39,325 nucleotides of DNA. Source: Roseomonas sp. Lineage in GTDB: Bacteria > Pseudomonadota > Alphaproteobacteria > Acetobacterales > Acetobacteraceae. Position numbers and translations under genes: made by a program. The DNA lies in NCBI GenBank assembly GCA_020249825.1, contig JADCEX010000084.1, forward strand, positions 1 to 39,325, read 5' to 3'. The notes below the pieces were generated by a model. The model was not told the origin of the DNA. It made no database searches and saw only the letters and a program-made list of their open reading frames with translations. Positions 13,454 to 21,658 of this stretch are shown one piece after another; position 1 is the first letter of the stretch; the number at the start of each line of letters is the position of its first letter.

Positions 13454-15057
13454 TGCCGCCGAAGTCGCAGCACTCGACTATACTCGACAAGCCTTCGAGT
13501 ACCCCCGACATCGAAGGCGTGCTGCTGCCATATCAGCGCGACCTGGTGCGCGCGGTGTCCGAGCATTCCGTCACCGTCTATGAAAAATCCCGCCGCATCG
13601 GTGCGACCTGGGGTGTGGCTGCGCCAGCCATCCTCATGGCCGGTGCCAAGCGTGAAGATCGCGGAATGGATGTGCTCTACATCGGCTATAATTTGGACAT
13701 GGCGCGCGAGTTTATTGATGTCTGCGCCATGTGGGCGCGCAGCCTTGGCATGGCCGCCGGTGAGATCGGTGAATTCCTGTTCCAGGACCAGGAAGAAAAG
13801 GGGGTGGAACGCCACATCGCTGCCTTCCGGATCAAGTTTGCATCGGGCTTTGAAATCCTGGCCCTGGCATCACGGCCCAGGTCTTTGCGTGGTCGGCAGG
13901 GTTTCGTGATCATTGACGAAGCCGCCTTCCATGATCATTTGGCAGAGCTTCTAAAGGCTGCTTTGGCGCTGCTTATCTGGGGCGGGCGCATCCTGGTGGT
14001 GTCCACGCATGATGGCGCGGAAAACCCCTTCGCTGAATTGGTGAATGATGTCCGCGCCGGGCGAAAACCCTATCACCTGCTGCGCACCAGCTTCGATGAA
14101 GCCTGCGACCAGGGCCTGTATCGCCGTGTGGCCCTGAAGCTGGGCATTCCATGGACCGCCGAAGGCGAAGCCGCGTGGAAGGCGGAAATCCGCGCCTTCT
14201 ATGGCGACAGCGCGACCGAGGAATTGGATGTGGTGCCGCGCGCCGGTTCCGGCCGCTATCTGCCACTGCATTTGATTGAAGCGCGCACCAGCCGCGATAT
14301 CCCGGTGCTGCACTATACCTGCGACGATGCCTTCGTGCATCTGCCGGACCATATCCGCACCAAGGAAACGCTGCGCTGGTGCGAAGATAATATCCGCCCG
14401 CTGCTGGATCGGCTGGACCCGCTACTGCGCAGCCTGGCTGCGGTGGATTTTGGCCGCGTGGCCGATCTTTCCGTGATCTGGCCCGCCCAGATCATGCCGA
14501 ATTTGATGCGCAAGACGCCTTTCACGATTGAATTACGCAACGTGCCCTTCGAACAGCAGCGCGAAATCCTGTTTTATCTGCTGGATCGGCTGCCCCGGCT
14601 TTCCGGCGTGGTGCTGGACCGCACCGGCAATGGCGCCTGGCTGGCGGAACGCACCATGCAGCGCTACGGCGCGCATCGTGTGGAAGGCATCCATCTGACC
14701 GAAGGCTGGTACCGCGACCACATGCCGAAATTGAAGGCGGCCTTCGAGGATGCCAGCTTTGACATTCCAGCCAATGCCTTGGTGGTTGAAGACTTCCGCG
14801 CCATTGAATTGGTGAATGGCGTGGCGCGCGTGATGGTGCGCCGGAACACCGCGCGCGGCGAAGACCGCGATCCGAATGCTGGCCAGCGCCATGGCGATGC
14901 TGCGATTGCCGCCGCCCTGTTGATTTACGGCGCCAGCCGTGACTGGGGCAGCCTGACCAATTTCCCGATCCCGCGCAGCGACATCATGGCCCTGCCCGAT
15001 GATGGCAGCATTCTGGGCATGTCGCCGCATGGCGCCGTTGCAACTTATCTTGGATGA
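13453..15057 (+). CDS. Large terminase subunit (Mu gp28-like)
   Basis: The 534-residue packaging motor has an ATPase part with an atypical Walker A (EKSRRIGATWG, residues 44-54) and Walker B FVIIDEAAF (151-159), then a motif III-like LVVSTHDG. The nuclease half shows AAVDFGRVADLSVIW (329-343), VVLDRTGNG and RHGDAAIAAAL, supplying acidic metal ligands. It cuts host-flanked phage DNA and pumps it into heads. ATG 13453 is preferred to the GTG three bases earlier. Confidence 0.94.
   Translation: MPPKSQHSTILDKPSSTPDIEGVLLPYQRDLVRAVSEHSVTVYEKSRRIGATWGVAAPAILMAGAKREDRGMDVLYIGYNLDMAREFIDVCAMWARSLGMAAGEIGEFLFQDQEEKGVERHIAAFRIKFASGFEILALASRPRSLRGRQGFVIIDEAAFHDHLAELLKAALALLIWGGRILVVSTHDGAENPFAELVNDVRAGRKPYHLLRTSFDEACDQGLYRRVALKLGIPWTAEGEAAWKAEIRAFYGDSATEELDVVPRAGSGRYLPLHLIEARTSRDIPVLHYTCDDAFVHLPDHIRTKETLRWCEDNIRPLLDRLDPLLRSLAAVDFGRVADLSVIWPAQIMPNLMRKTPFTIELRNVPFEQQREILFYLLDRLPRLSGVVLDRTGNGAWLAERTMQRYGAHRVEGIHLTEGWYRDHMPKLKAAFEDASFDIPANALVVEDFRAIELVNGVARVMVRRNTARGEDRDPNAGQRHGDAAIAAALLIYGASRDWGSLTNFPIPRSDIMALPDDGSILGMSPHGAVATYLG
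13481..13501. repeat. Inverted repeat at the 5' end of the terminase gene
   Basis: TACTCGA and TCGAGTA flank a 7-bp spacer, and ACTCGAC also occurs directly before (13472-13478). It lies in codons 10-17 of the large terminase, in a low-complexity part of the protein (HSTILDKPSSTPD). It could be a protein-binding or RNA hairpin site; no function is known. Confidence 0.5.
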
Positions 15058-15293
15058 AAGAACCAGCCATGGAAAATCAGCACCGCAAGATCACCGGTTA
15101 TCGCGAACTAACGGAGCTTGAAGTCAACGCGATGAACGTGATCAAGGGCCGTGGTGAGCAGCTTTCGCAGATGCTTGATGACCTGGCCAGCCTGCCCGAT
15201 GTGGACAAGCGCGCGCTGGCCATCGCGCGCACCGAATTGCAGACCGGCATGATGTGGGCCGTGCGCGCCGTTGCCCGCCCCACCAGCTTTTGA
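15054..15293 (+). CDS. acb2: Acb2-type anti-CBASS protein (Acb2/Tad1 hairpin family)
   Basis: The 79-residue protein (74 from ATG 15069) reads HRKITGYRELTELEVNAMN, IKGRGEQLSQMLDDLASLP, DKRALAIARTELQTGMMW, VRAVARPTSF. This matches the small helical-hairpin Acb2 family in the order YReL-x-E-x4-MN-x-IK-x2-G-E, then LQTG-M-x3-RAVA-P. Acb2 proteins form hexamers that bind cyclic di- and trinucleotides and so block CBASS immunity; related Tad1 sponges block Thoeris. It sits between terminase and portal, so it is made late with the structural proteins. Which nucleotides this copy binds cannot be seen. Confidence 0.85.
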   Translation: MKEPAMENQHRKITGYRELTELEVNAMNVIKGRGEQLSQMLDDLASLPDVDKRALAIARTELQTGMMWAVRAVARPTSF

Positions 15294-15318
15294 TGAACCG
15301 GCCTTCGGAGCATAAACC

Positions 15319-16815
15319 ATGAGCGGCACCCGCCTGCCCCAGGAATTGAGGGACGAGGTCGCGACCTTCGAACGCGACATCACCGCCAATTACTACGCCT
15401 TCACGATGCAGACGCGCGACGACATCATTCTGACGCGCGGCGGCGCCAAGGGCCTTGGCATCTATCAAGACCTGGCGCGGGATGGACATGCGGGCGCGGT
15501 GCTGCGCAAGCGCCGCAATGCCGTGGTGGCGCGCGAATATCAGGTGGAACCAGGTGGCGAAGCGCCGGCTGATCTGCTGGCGGCAGAACTCGTCAAAGCC
15601 GCGCTGAAGCGCATCCGCTTCGACCGGGCCTGCCGTGGCCTGTTGGGTGCAGTGCTGACCGGGATATCGGTGGCGGAGATCATGTGGGAAGCGGCTGAGA
15701 TTGAGGTGGACGGCACGCGCCGCACCTGGATTGTGCCTGCCGATATCCGCGTGCGTAACCCGCGCCGCTTCGCCTTTCACCGTGACGGCAAGCTGCGGCT
15801 GCTGACGCGGGAAAACCGCACCCAGGGCATGCCGGTACCGGACCGGAAATTCATCGTGGTGCGGTATTGGGCCGAAGAGAATGAAGACGCTTATGGTCGC
15901 GGGTTGGGCTATGATTTGTTCTGGCCCGTCTTCTTCAAGCGCAACGGTGTGGCGCTTTGGAATGCGCTGATCGAAAAGCACGGCCAGCCCTTCGTTTATG
16001 CCGAATACCCGCAAGGCACATCGGATGGGGATGTGGACCGCCTGGTCAGCATGATCCAGGGCATTGCGCGCGGCGCCGGCGTGGCGGTGCCATCCGGCAC
16101 GCTGATCAAGATGCTGGAGGTGTCCAAAACCGGCACGGCGGATATGCACAAGGAACTGGTGCAGGCCATGAATGCCGAGATTTCCAAGATTGTCCTAGGC
16201 GAAACGCTGACCACGGAGATGGGCCAGAATGGCGCGCGCGCCGCATCCGAAACCCATAATGATGTCCGCACCGAATTGGCCGATGCGGATGCGGATATGC
16301 TCTCTGAAGAACTGAATGAGAGCCTGCTCAGGTGGATTGTGGAACTCAATCTGCCCGGCGCAGCGCAGCCGATGGTCTGGCGCAAGGCGCCGGAAGAACC
16401 GGACTTGCTGGCGGATGCGGCGCTGGATGAAAAGCTGTTCAAGGTTGGCTATGAGCCGACCGAAGAATTGGTGCTGGAACGCTACGGGCCCGGCTATCGG
16501 CGCATCGCGGGCGCCCAGCCTGCCACGCTGCCACCGCCGCCCGCCTTTGCTGAAGCCGTGGACCCCGCCACCATTCCGGAAGCGCTGGCGGATCAGCTTG
16601 CGCGCCGCGGCGCGCCTGCCCAGGCAGCGATGCTGGCCGCGATCCGGGCCGAGGTTTCGGCGGCGGTGGATTTCGCCGATCTGGAATTGCGCCTGCTGCG
16701 CTTGTCTGCCGCCATGCCGGTGGGCCGCCTGGTGGAAGAACTCACCCCCGCCTTGATCGTGGGCCACCTGGCCGGGCGCAGCGATGCGCAGGATGAAGCA
16801 ACGCCCGCGACATGA
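15319..16815 (+). CDS. Portal protein (Mu gp29, DUF935)
   Basis: The 498-residue protein has the DUF935 portal pattern: YYAFTMQTRDDIILTRGGAK, KRRNAVVAREYQVEPGG, IMWEAAEIEVDGTRRTWIVP, GRGLGYDLFWPVFFKRNGV and the late LGETLTTEMGQNGARAASET segment. It forms the dodecameric DNA gate of the head. It overlaps the MuF gene by 4 bases. Confidence 0.94.
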   Translation: MSGTRLPQELRDEVATFERDITANYYAFTMQTRDDIILTRGGAKGLGIYQDLARDGHAGAVLRKRRNAVVAREYQVEPGGEAPADLLAAELVKAALKRIRFDRACRGLLGAVLTGISVAEIMWEAAEIEVDGTRRTWIVPADIRVRNPRRFAFHRDGKLRLLTRENRTQGMPVPDRKFIVVRYWAEENEDAYGRGLGYDLFWPVFFKRNGVALWNALIEKHGQPFVYAEYPQGTSDGDVDRLVSMIQGIARGAGVAVPSGTLIKMLEVSKTGTADMHKELVQAMNAEISKIVLGETLTTEMGQNGARAASETHNDVRTELADADADMLSEELNESLLRWIVELNLPGAAQPMVWRKAPEEPDLLADAALDEKLFKVGYEPTEELVLERYGPGYRRIAGAQPATLPPPPAFAEAVDPATIPEALADQLARRGAPAQAAMLAAIRAEVSAAVDFADLELRLLRLSAAMPVGRLVEELTPALIVGHLAGRSDAQDEATPAT

Positions 16816-18065
16816 GCGGCAGTATTGACGCGCTGAACCTGCCGCCGGAAGAAGCCATCCGCTTCTTCCGCGCCAAGGTGAACACGCCAACCCGCGCCTG
16901 GGATGATCTGCGCCACGGCGCGCATGCCCGCGCCTGGTCCGTCGCCGGTGTGCAGGCGGATGACATGCTGGCCGATATTCGCCGCGCCATGGATAAGGCG
17001 ATTGCGCAGGGCACGACGCTGGATGAATTCCGCCGCGATATCGCCCCACTGCTGGGTGAGCTTGGCTGGGCAGATCGCGGGCCCGGTTATGTCGGCTGGC
17101 GCACACGCGTGATTTACGAGACGAACATGCGCACCGCCTATGCCGCTGGCCGCTACGCGCAGATGACGGACCCTGACGTGCTGGCGGCGCGGCCCTTCTG
17201 GCGCTACCGCCATTCCGGCAAGCGCGATGCGCGCAAGCAGCACCGCGCCTGGGATGGCCTGGTGCTGCGCGCGGATGATCCGTTCTGGCAAAGCCACTAC
17301 CCGCCGAATGGCTGGGGCTGCGGGTGCTACGTGCAATCCCTGGGCCCGCGAGACCTGGCGCGCGCCGGCAAAACCGGCCCGGATGAAGCGCCACCTTCGG
17401 GGACCAGGCCGTACCGAGACCCGAACACCGGCGAGATTTCCGCTTTGCCTGCCGGCATTGATCCGGGGTGGGATTACAATGTCGGCGCAAGCTGGACGCA
17501 GGGCGTGGTACCGCCGCCGCTGGCGGAACCGCTTCAGCCTTATCGCGGCACCGCGCTGCGCCCTTCAGGCCAGCGCCCTGGTGATCTGCCAGCCATGCCA
17601 TCTGCGCGGCCTTCCAGCGCAATCACAGCGCCGGAAGGTAAAGACCCAAACACTGCGATTGAAGAATTCTTGGGTGAATTTGGCGCGACCCGAGACCGCC
17701 CCGCTGTGTTCCGCGATGTGTCCGGTACACGGATTGTGATCAGCCGCGATCTGTTCCTGGCTGCCGATGGCAGCATCAAAAGTGATGAGCAGCGCTTTCG
17801 TTATCTGGCGCGGCTTGCGGAAGCACTCAAAGACCCGGATGAGATTTGGGTGGATTGGTGCGAAACCGTCGCCGGCGGCATTCACCTGCGCCGGCGCTAT
17901 CTGCGCCGCTTCGTGGGCGCAGCGTCAGGACTCGCGGTGCTGGAATGGACCGATGCCGGATGGTTCGGCGCCACCCTAATGTTGGCGCGCGCGGCGAGCT
18001 ATCTGGAAAAACAGAGGTCAGGCGCCTTGATCTACGCCCGGCCTGAAAATGAGGAAGGAAGATGA
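16812..18065 (+). CDS. F: MuF head-morphogenesis protein with C-terminal PBECR2-like toxin domain
   Basis: The N-terminal part to about residue 200 is a Phage_Mu_F domain: LDEFRRDIAPLLGELGW, RVIYETNMRTAYAAGRYAQM, the HSGKRDARKQHRAWDGLVLR segment, YPPNGWGCGCYVQSLG. Residues about 275-410 form a second domain (LARLAEALKDPDEIWVDWCE, then HLRRRYLRRFVGA, then LEKQRSGALIYARPE) resembling the PBECR2 nuclease fold (Barnase/EndoU/ColicinE5-D/RelE-like). MuF proteins with toxin tails are known and are thought to ride inside the capsid and enter new hosts. At 417 residues it is longer than a bare MuF domain. Confidence 0.87.
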   Translation: MSGSIDALNLPPEEAIRFFRAKVNTPTRAWDDLRHGAHARAWSVAGVQADDMLADIRRAMDKAIAQGTTLDEFRRDIAPLLGELGWADRGPGYVGWRTRVIYETNMRTAYAAGRYAQMTDPDVLAARPFWRYRHSGKRDARKQHRAWDGLVLRADDPFWQSHYPPNGWGCGCYVQSLGPRDLARAGKTGPDEAPPSGTRPYRDPNTGEISALPAGIDPGWDYNVGASWTQGVVPPPLAEPLQPYRGTALRPSGQRPGDLPAMPSARPSSAITAPEGKDPNTAIEEFLGEFGATRDRPAVFRDVSGTRIVISRDLFLAADGSIKSDEQRFRYLARLAEALKDPDEIWVDWCETVAGGIHLRRRYLRRFVGAASGLAVLEWTDAGWFGATLMLARAASYLEKQRSGALIYARPENEEGR

Positions 18066-18184
18066 GGGGCGCTGCCAACCAGACCCCTCCGCTCCGCCGA
18101 TGCTGACGAGGGTTGGCCTCCCTACAAGCGGTCACGAAGCATTTTCATTACCCATCACCACCTCAGCAGTCAAGGAAATCCATC

Positions 18185-18433
18185 ATGAAACTGCTCCGCC
18201 CCCTACTCCGCCGCTTCGGTTACGCGCTGGTCCCGGTCAATGCCGTGGACTACGTGGATATCCGCGTCGCGGTCTGGGCGGCGCAATACAGCTACGCCGC
18301 CGATAGGATGGGCCTGAAGAATCCGGAAGCCATCGCGAATGATGCTGTCATTCGCGCGCTGGACCCCGTGCAGGCGGAAAGCGACAAGCGCGCCTGGGCT
18401 GCCTTGCTCGCGGCGGTTGAGGAGTATTGCTGA
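18185..18433 (+). CDS. Small unknown protein after MuF
   Basis: The 82-residue protein starts at ATG 18185 behind AAGGAAA and reads KLLRPLLRRFGYALVPVNAV, then DYVDIRVAVWAAQYSYAADR. It sits between MuF and the gpG gene, where Mu has none, and is preceded by a 119-base stretch with no gene that holds an inverted repeat (GCCAACC/GGTTGGC). Because MuF carries a toxin-like tail, this could be its immunity protein, but that is only suggested by position. Confidence 0.65.
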   Translation: MKLLRPLLRRFGYALVPVNAVDYVDIRVAVWAAQYSYAADRMGLKNPEAIANDAVIRALDPVQAESDKRAWAALLAAVEEYC

Positions 18434-18435
18434 CC

Positions 18436-18936
18436 ATGACCGGCGTGCGCATCACCATCAACACCGCCGAATTCCGCGATGCCATCCAGGGCCTTTCCGC
18501 GATCATGCGCCGCCCGCAGGCTGCGATGGCCGAGATCGGCGAAGCCATGATCCTGTCCACCCAGGAACGCGCGGCGGCGGAACAATCGCCGGATGGCGTG
18601 GCCTGGCCAAAGCTGAACCCTGGCTACGCGGCCGCGAAGCGCGGCGGTTCAATGTTGCGTGAAACCGGGCGGCTGCTGGGCAGCCTTTCACGCAAGGTTG
18701 ATGGCAACCGCGTGGTGGTTGGCACCAATGTGATTTACGCCGCCATCCATCAATTCGGCGGCACCATCCGCCCGAAGGCTGCCGGGCGGCTTGCCTTCCG
18801 GCTTGGGCGCACCCGTGTTTTCGCGCGCAGCGTCAGCATCCCCGCGCGGCCATGGCTTGGTGTGTCGGATGCGGACCGCGCGGAGATCATGGCCATCTTT
18901 CAGGACCACGCGCGGCGCGCGATGCGCGGCGCATGA
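18436..18936 (+). CDS. G: Phage virion morphogenesis protein (Mu gpG-like)
   Basis: The 166-residue protein matches the gpG/Phage_tail_S family: ITINTAEFRDAIQGLSAIMR, AMILSTQERAAAEQSPDG, LRETGRLLGSLSRKVDGNRV, GTNVIYAAIHQFGGTIRPK and the PARPWLGVSDADRAEIMAIF ending. It takes part in head completion and joining. ATG 18436 is used; an upstream TTG in frame overlaps the preceding gene. Confidence 0.9.
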   Translation: MTGVRITINTAEFRDAIQGLSAIMRRPQAAMAEIGEAMILSTQERAAAEQSPDGVAWPKLNPGYAAAKRGGSMLRETGRLLGSLSRKVDGNRVVVGTNVIYAAIHQFGGTIRPKAAGRLAFRLGRTRVFARSVSIPARPWLGVSDADRAEIMAIFQDHARRAMRGA

Positions 18937-19049
18937 AGAACCCGCTACGGGCGCGCTACAGGCGGGGATGCGGCCACGGCGCAGCATCCGGGCGTCACGC
19001 GGTTTTAAAGGCGCCTGACCCCGCTCTTAAGGCTCTTATTCGCTCTTAA
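18933..19049 (+). CDS. Tiny basic protein after gpG (uncertain)
   Basis: This 38-residue frame overlaps the gpG stop as ATGA and reads MKNPLRARYRRGCGHGAASG, ending in a Leu/Lys/Arg helix coded by tandem GCTCTTA units (19023, 19032, 19042). It may be translated by coupling, or the stretch may instead be the upstream part of the next promoter region. No family was recognised. Confidence 0.38.
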   Translation: MKNPLRARYRRGCGHGAASGRHAVLKAPDPALKALIRS

Positions 19050-19098
19050 TCGCGCCAGGTCTCAGGCGCGGGTCGCGCGCGCGCGGGGATGCGCGCCG

Positions 19099-19116
19099 TG
19101 CGGACGACTGTCCGCA
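19099..19116. promoter_or_regulatory. Late-operon dyad 2 (TGCGGAC-N4-GTCCGCA) before the head operon
   Basis: The site has the same arms and spacing as 10654-10671. CATAAT directly follows and overlaps its end (19115-19120), a possible -10. The 100-bp stretch 19050-19149 has no gene, unlike the tightly packed rest of the operon, so a separate late promoter here is likely, matching the Mu promoter before gene I. Confidence 0.7.
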
Positions 19117-19152
19117 TAATTTCTGCAAGCCAGAACCGCCAGTAAGGCGGTG

Positions 19153-20310
19153 ATGAAGCAGCTCCATATCTTCCGCGCCGGCATCCACCAGCCCATGCAG
19201 GGCGGTGCGCTGGAATTTCGAGAGGCCGATCTGGCCGCGACCGCCGCTGCCTATGATCCGGCGCTTGGTGAAGCGCCGCTGGTGGTGGGCCATCCGAAAA
19301 CCGATGCGCCGGCCTATGGCTGGGTGCGCGCTTTGCGTGCCGAAGGTGGCGACCTGGTCGCGGAACCGCATCAGGTGGAACCCGCCTTTGCGGAGATGGT
19401 GGCTGCGGGCCGCTTCAAGAAAATCAGCGCGTCCTTCTACACGCCGAACCACCCATCCAATCCGAAGCCCGGCGCCTTCTATCTGAAGCATGTCGGGTTC
19501 CTGGGTGCCGCCGCGCCTGCCGTGAAGGGGTTGCGCGATGTCGCCTTCGCCGCGGATGAAGCGGATGTGGTGACGCTGGAATTCGCTGCCGATGGCGCGG
19601 TGAGCGGTTGGCGTCTTTCGTGGCTGCTGGCCGATGTTGGCGGGCTGTTCCGTGGCATCCGCGATTGGATGGTCGCGAAGGAAGGCGTGGAAGCGGCAGA
19701 GAAGCTGCTGCCCGCGCAAACCGTTCAACGCATGACGGATGAAGTCGCGCGGATGCAGGGCGAAGCCGATGCCGCCCGCGCCGCCGCCATTCCGCCCCCC
19801 GCTTTTGCCGAAGACAAGCAACAGGAGACTGTGACAGTGCCGACTGAAAAAACGGAAGATGCGGATCGCATCGCCGCGCTTGAAGCGCGCGAACGCGATT
19901 TGCAGGCGCGCGAAGCCGCCTTTGCTGAGGCCGATGCCGCGCGGCGCGCCGCTGAAATGGCGGCCTTCACTGAAAAACTGGTGACTGAAGCGCGCATCCC
20001 GCAAGGGGTGGTGCCGCGCATCCTGGCCTTTGCCGCCAGCCTGCCGGTTGCCGGTGAGATTTCCTTCACCGAAGGCGATGCCACCGTGAAAGAAGCGCCG
20101 CTGGATGCCTTCCGTGCTGTTCTGTCCGCGCTGCCTGCGCGGGTGGAATTCCGCGAAGTGGCGCCTGCTGGCCAGGTTGAATTCGCCGCTGATGATCCCG
20201 TCGCCATCGCCGCCGCCGCCCAAGCCTATCAGGCCGAACGCGCGGCTTTGGGCCAAAGCGTTTCAATGGCAGCCGCCGTTGAGCATGTCACGAAAAGGAG
20301 TGCTGCGTGA
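19153..20310 (+). CDS. I: Head maturation protease with C-terminal scaffold part (Mu gpI-like)
   Basis: The 385-residue protein starts with the Mu I protease region: GALEFREADLAATAAAYDPA, PLVVGHPKTDAPAYGWVRAL, FKKISASFYTPNHPSNPKPG and FYLKHVGFLGAAAPAVKGLR. The second half (from about residue 200) is a charged, alanine-rich coiled coil (IAALEARERDLQAREAAFAE) typical of an assembly scaffold. In Mu the scaffold (gpZ) is made from an internal start in the same frame; several internal ATGs make that possible here. AAGG precedes ATG 19153. Confidence 0.9.
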   Translation: MKQLHIFRAGIHQPMQGGALEFREADLAATAAAYDPALGEAPLVVGHPKTDAPAYGWVRALRAEGGDLVAEPHQVEPAFAEMVAAGRFKKISASFYTPNHPSNPKPGAFYLKHVGFLGAAAPAVKGLRDVAFAADEADVVTLEFAADGAVSGWRLSWLLADVGGLFRGIRDWMVAKEGVEAAEKLLPAQTVQRMTDEVARMQGEADAARAAAIPPPAFAEDKQQETVTVPTEKTEDADRIAALEARERDLQAREAAFAEADAARRAAEMAAFTEKLVTEARIPQGVVPRILAFAASLPVAGEISFTEGDATVKEAPLDAFRAVLSALPARVEFREVAPAGQVEFAADDPVAIAAAAQAYQAERAALGQSVSMAAAVEHVTKRSAA

Positions 20311-20681
20311 GCAACCCGCTTTTGATGAAGGGCTTCACCGCTGGTGGCGCCATCAACCCTTACCGCATCGTGCGGTTTTCTGCCGCCGATACGGTGGTGC
20401 AGGCCGCCGCCGCGACCGAGAGCGTGTTCGGGGTCAATGCTGACCTGACCATTGCGTCCGGTGAGCGTGTGGAAGTCATGACGCAGGGCATCGCCTGGGT
20501 GGAAGCTGGGGCCGCCATTACCATTGGCGCGCTGGTTACCGCTGACAGCGTTGGCCGTGGCGTTGCCGCCGCGCCTGCCGCTGGCGTCAATAACCGCCAT
20601 GTCGGTATCGCGCTGGATGCGGCTGTGGCCGCCGGCGATCAAATCCGCGTTCTGCTGAGCCCTGGCTCGGTCCAAGGTTAA
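20307..20681 (+). CDS. Capsid decoration-type protein (DUF2190)
   Basis: The 124-residue protein has the DUF2190 beta-rich pattern: GGAINPYRIVRFSAADTVV, VEVMTQGIAWVEAGAAITIG, ALVTADSVGRGVAAAPAAGV and AVAAGDQIRVLLSPG. Members sit next to the major capsid gene and stabilise the shell. It starts at GTG 20307, overlapping the protease stop, behind AAAAGGAG. Confidence 0.85.
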   Translation: MSNPLLMKGFTAGGAINPYRIVRFSAADTVVQAAAATESVFGVNADLTIASGERVEVMTQGIAWVEAGAAITIGALVTADSVGRGVAAAPAAGVNNRHVGIALDAAVAAGDQIRVLLSPGSVQG

Positions 20682-20696
20682 AGAAGGAACACCCAG

Positions 20697-21656
20697 ATGG
20701 CCACGACCGCCTTTCCCGTAAATGCAAATCTGACCGCCATCGCGATTGGCTATAAGAACCGCGATGTTGATCTGATTGCCGATCTGGTGCTGCCCCGCAC
20801 AGGCCGCGTCGGCAAGCAATTCCGCTACACGCGCTATTCTGCGGTGGACCCATACACCCTTGTGTCCACTCGCGTGGCGCGGCGTGCTGAGCCCACCGTG
20901 CTCGATTTCGGCGGCACCTTTGTCAATGATGAATGCATTGACTTCGGCTTGGATGACATTCTGCCGAATGATGAAGTGATCGCGTGGGAGGAAATGCAAA
21001 AGCCTTCCAGCGGCGGCCTGATTTCGCCCATGGCAAAGTCCACGTCCTTGCTGACCAGCCTGCTGATGTTGGACCGCGAAGTGCGCGTGGCGAACCTGGT
21101 CTTCGCGCAGGCGACTTATCCGGCGGCGAACCGCGTGACGCTTTCCGGCACCAGCCAATGGTCTGACTTCACGAATAGCAACCCCGTGCAGGCCATTATG
21201 GCGGCGCTGGATGTTCCGTTGTTCCGCCCCAATGCCCTGGTGTTTGGGCAGGCGACCTGGACGCAGCTTCGCCAGCATCCGCGTATGGTCACCGCCATCC
21301 TGGGTAACCAGGTGAATGCCGGTGCTGTCACGCGCGAACAGGTGGCTTCTTTCTTCGAAGTCCAGCGGGTGATTGTTGGCGCTGGTTTCGTGAATACGGC
21401 GCGTAAGGGCCAGGCGGCCACCATGTCCCGCGTTTGGGGCAAGCACGCCGCAGCGCTGTTCATTTCCGAAGATATGGCGAATGCCGACCAGCCGACCTTC
21501 GGCTTCACGGCGGAATTCGGCCAGCGTATCGCGGGCACGATGGATGAACCCAAGATGGGTCTGCGCGGTTCCGTGCGCATCCGCGTGGGTGAAAGCGTCA
21601 AGGAAGTGATCGCCGCGAATGACGCGGGCTACTACTTTGAAAACGCGGTGGCCTGA
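20697..21656 (+). CDS. Major capsid protein
   Basis: The 319-residue protein follows the decoration gene behind AAGAAGGAA. It contains NRDVDLIADLVLPRTGRVGK, RVARRAEPTVLDFGGTFV, SLLMLDREVRVANLVFAQAT, FGQATWTQLRQHPRMVTAIL and KMGLRGSVRIRVGESVKEVI, matching major capsid proteins of Mu-like phages of the D3112/RcapMu sort with the HK97 fold. It is expected to be the most abundant virion protein. Confidence 0.9.
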   Translation: MATTAFPVNANLTAIAIGYKNRDVDLIADLVLPRTGRVGKQFRYTRYSAVDPYTLVSTRVARRAEPTVLDFGGTFVNDECIDFGLDDILPNDEVIAWEEMQKPSSGGLISPMAKSTSLLTSLLMLDREVRVANLVFAQATYPAANRVTLSGTSQWSDFTNSNPVQAIMAALDVPLFRPNALVFGQATWTQLRQHPRMVTAILGNQVNAGAVTREQVASFFEVQRVIVGAGFVNTARKGQAATMSRVWGKHAAALFISEDMANADQPTFGFTAEFGQRIAGTMDEPKMGLRGSVRIRVGESVKEVIAANDAGYYFENAVA

Positions 21657-21658
21657 TC

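Noticed and set aside
19036-20256. Minus-strand open frame of 406 codons
   Set aside because: It is antisense to the head protease/scaffold gene, with no ribosome site and no recognisable protein features.
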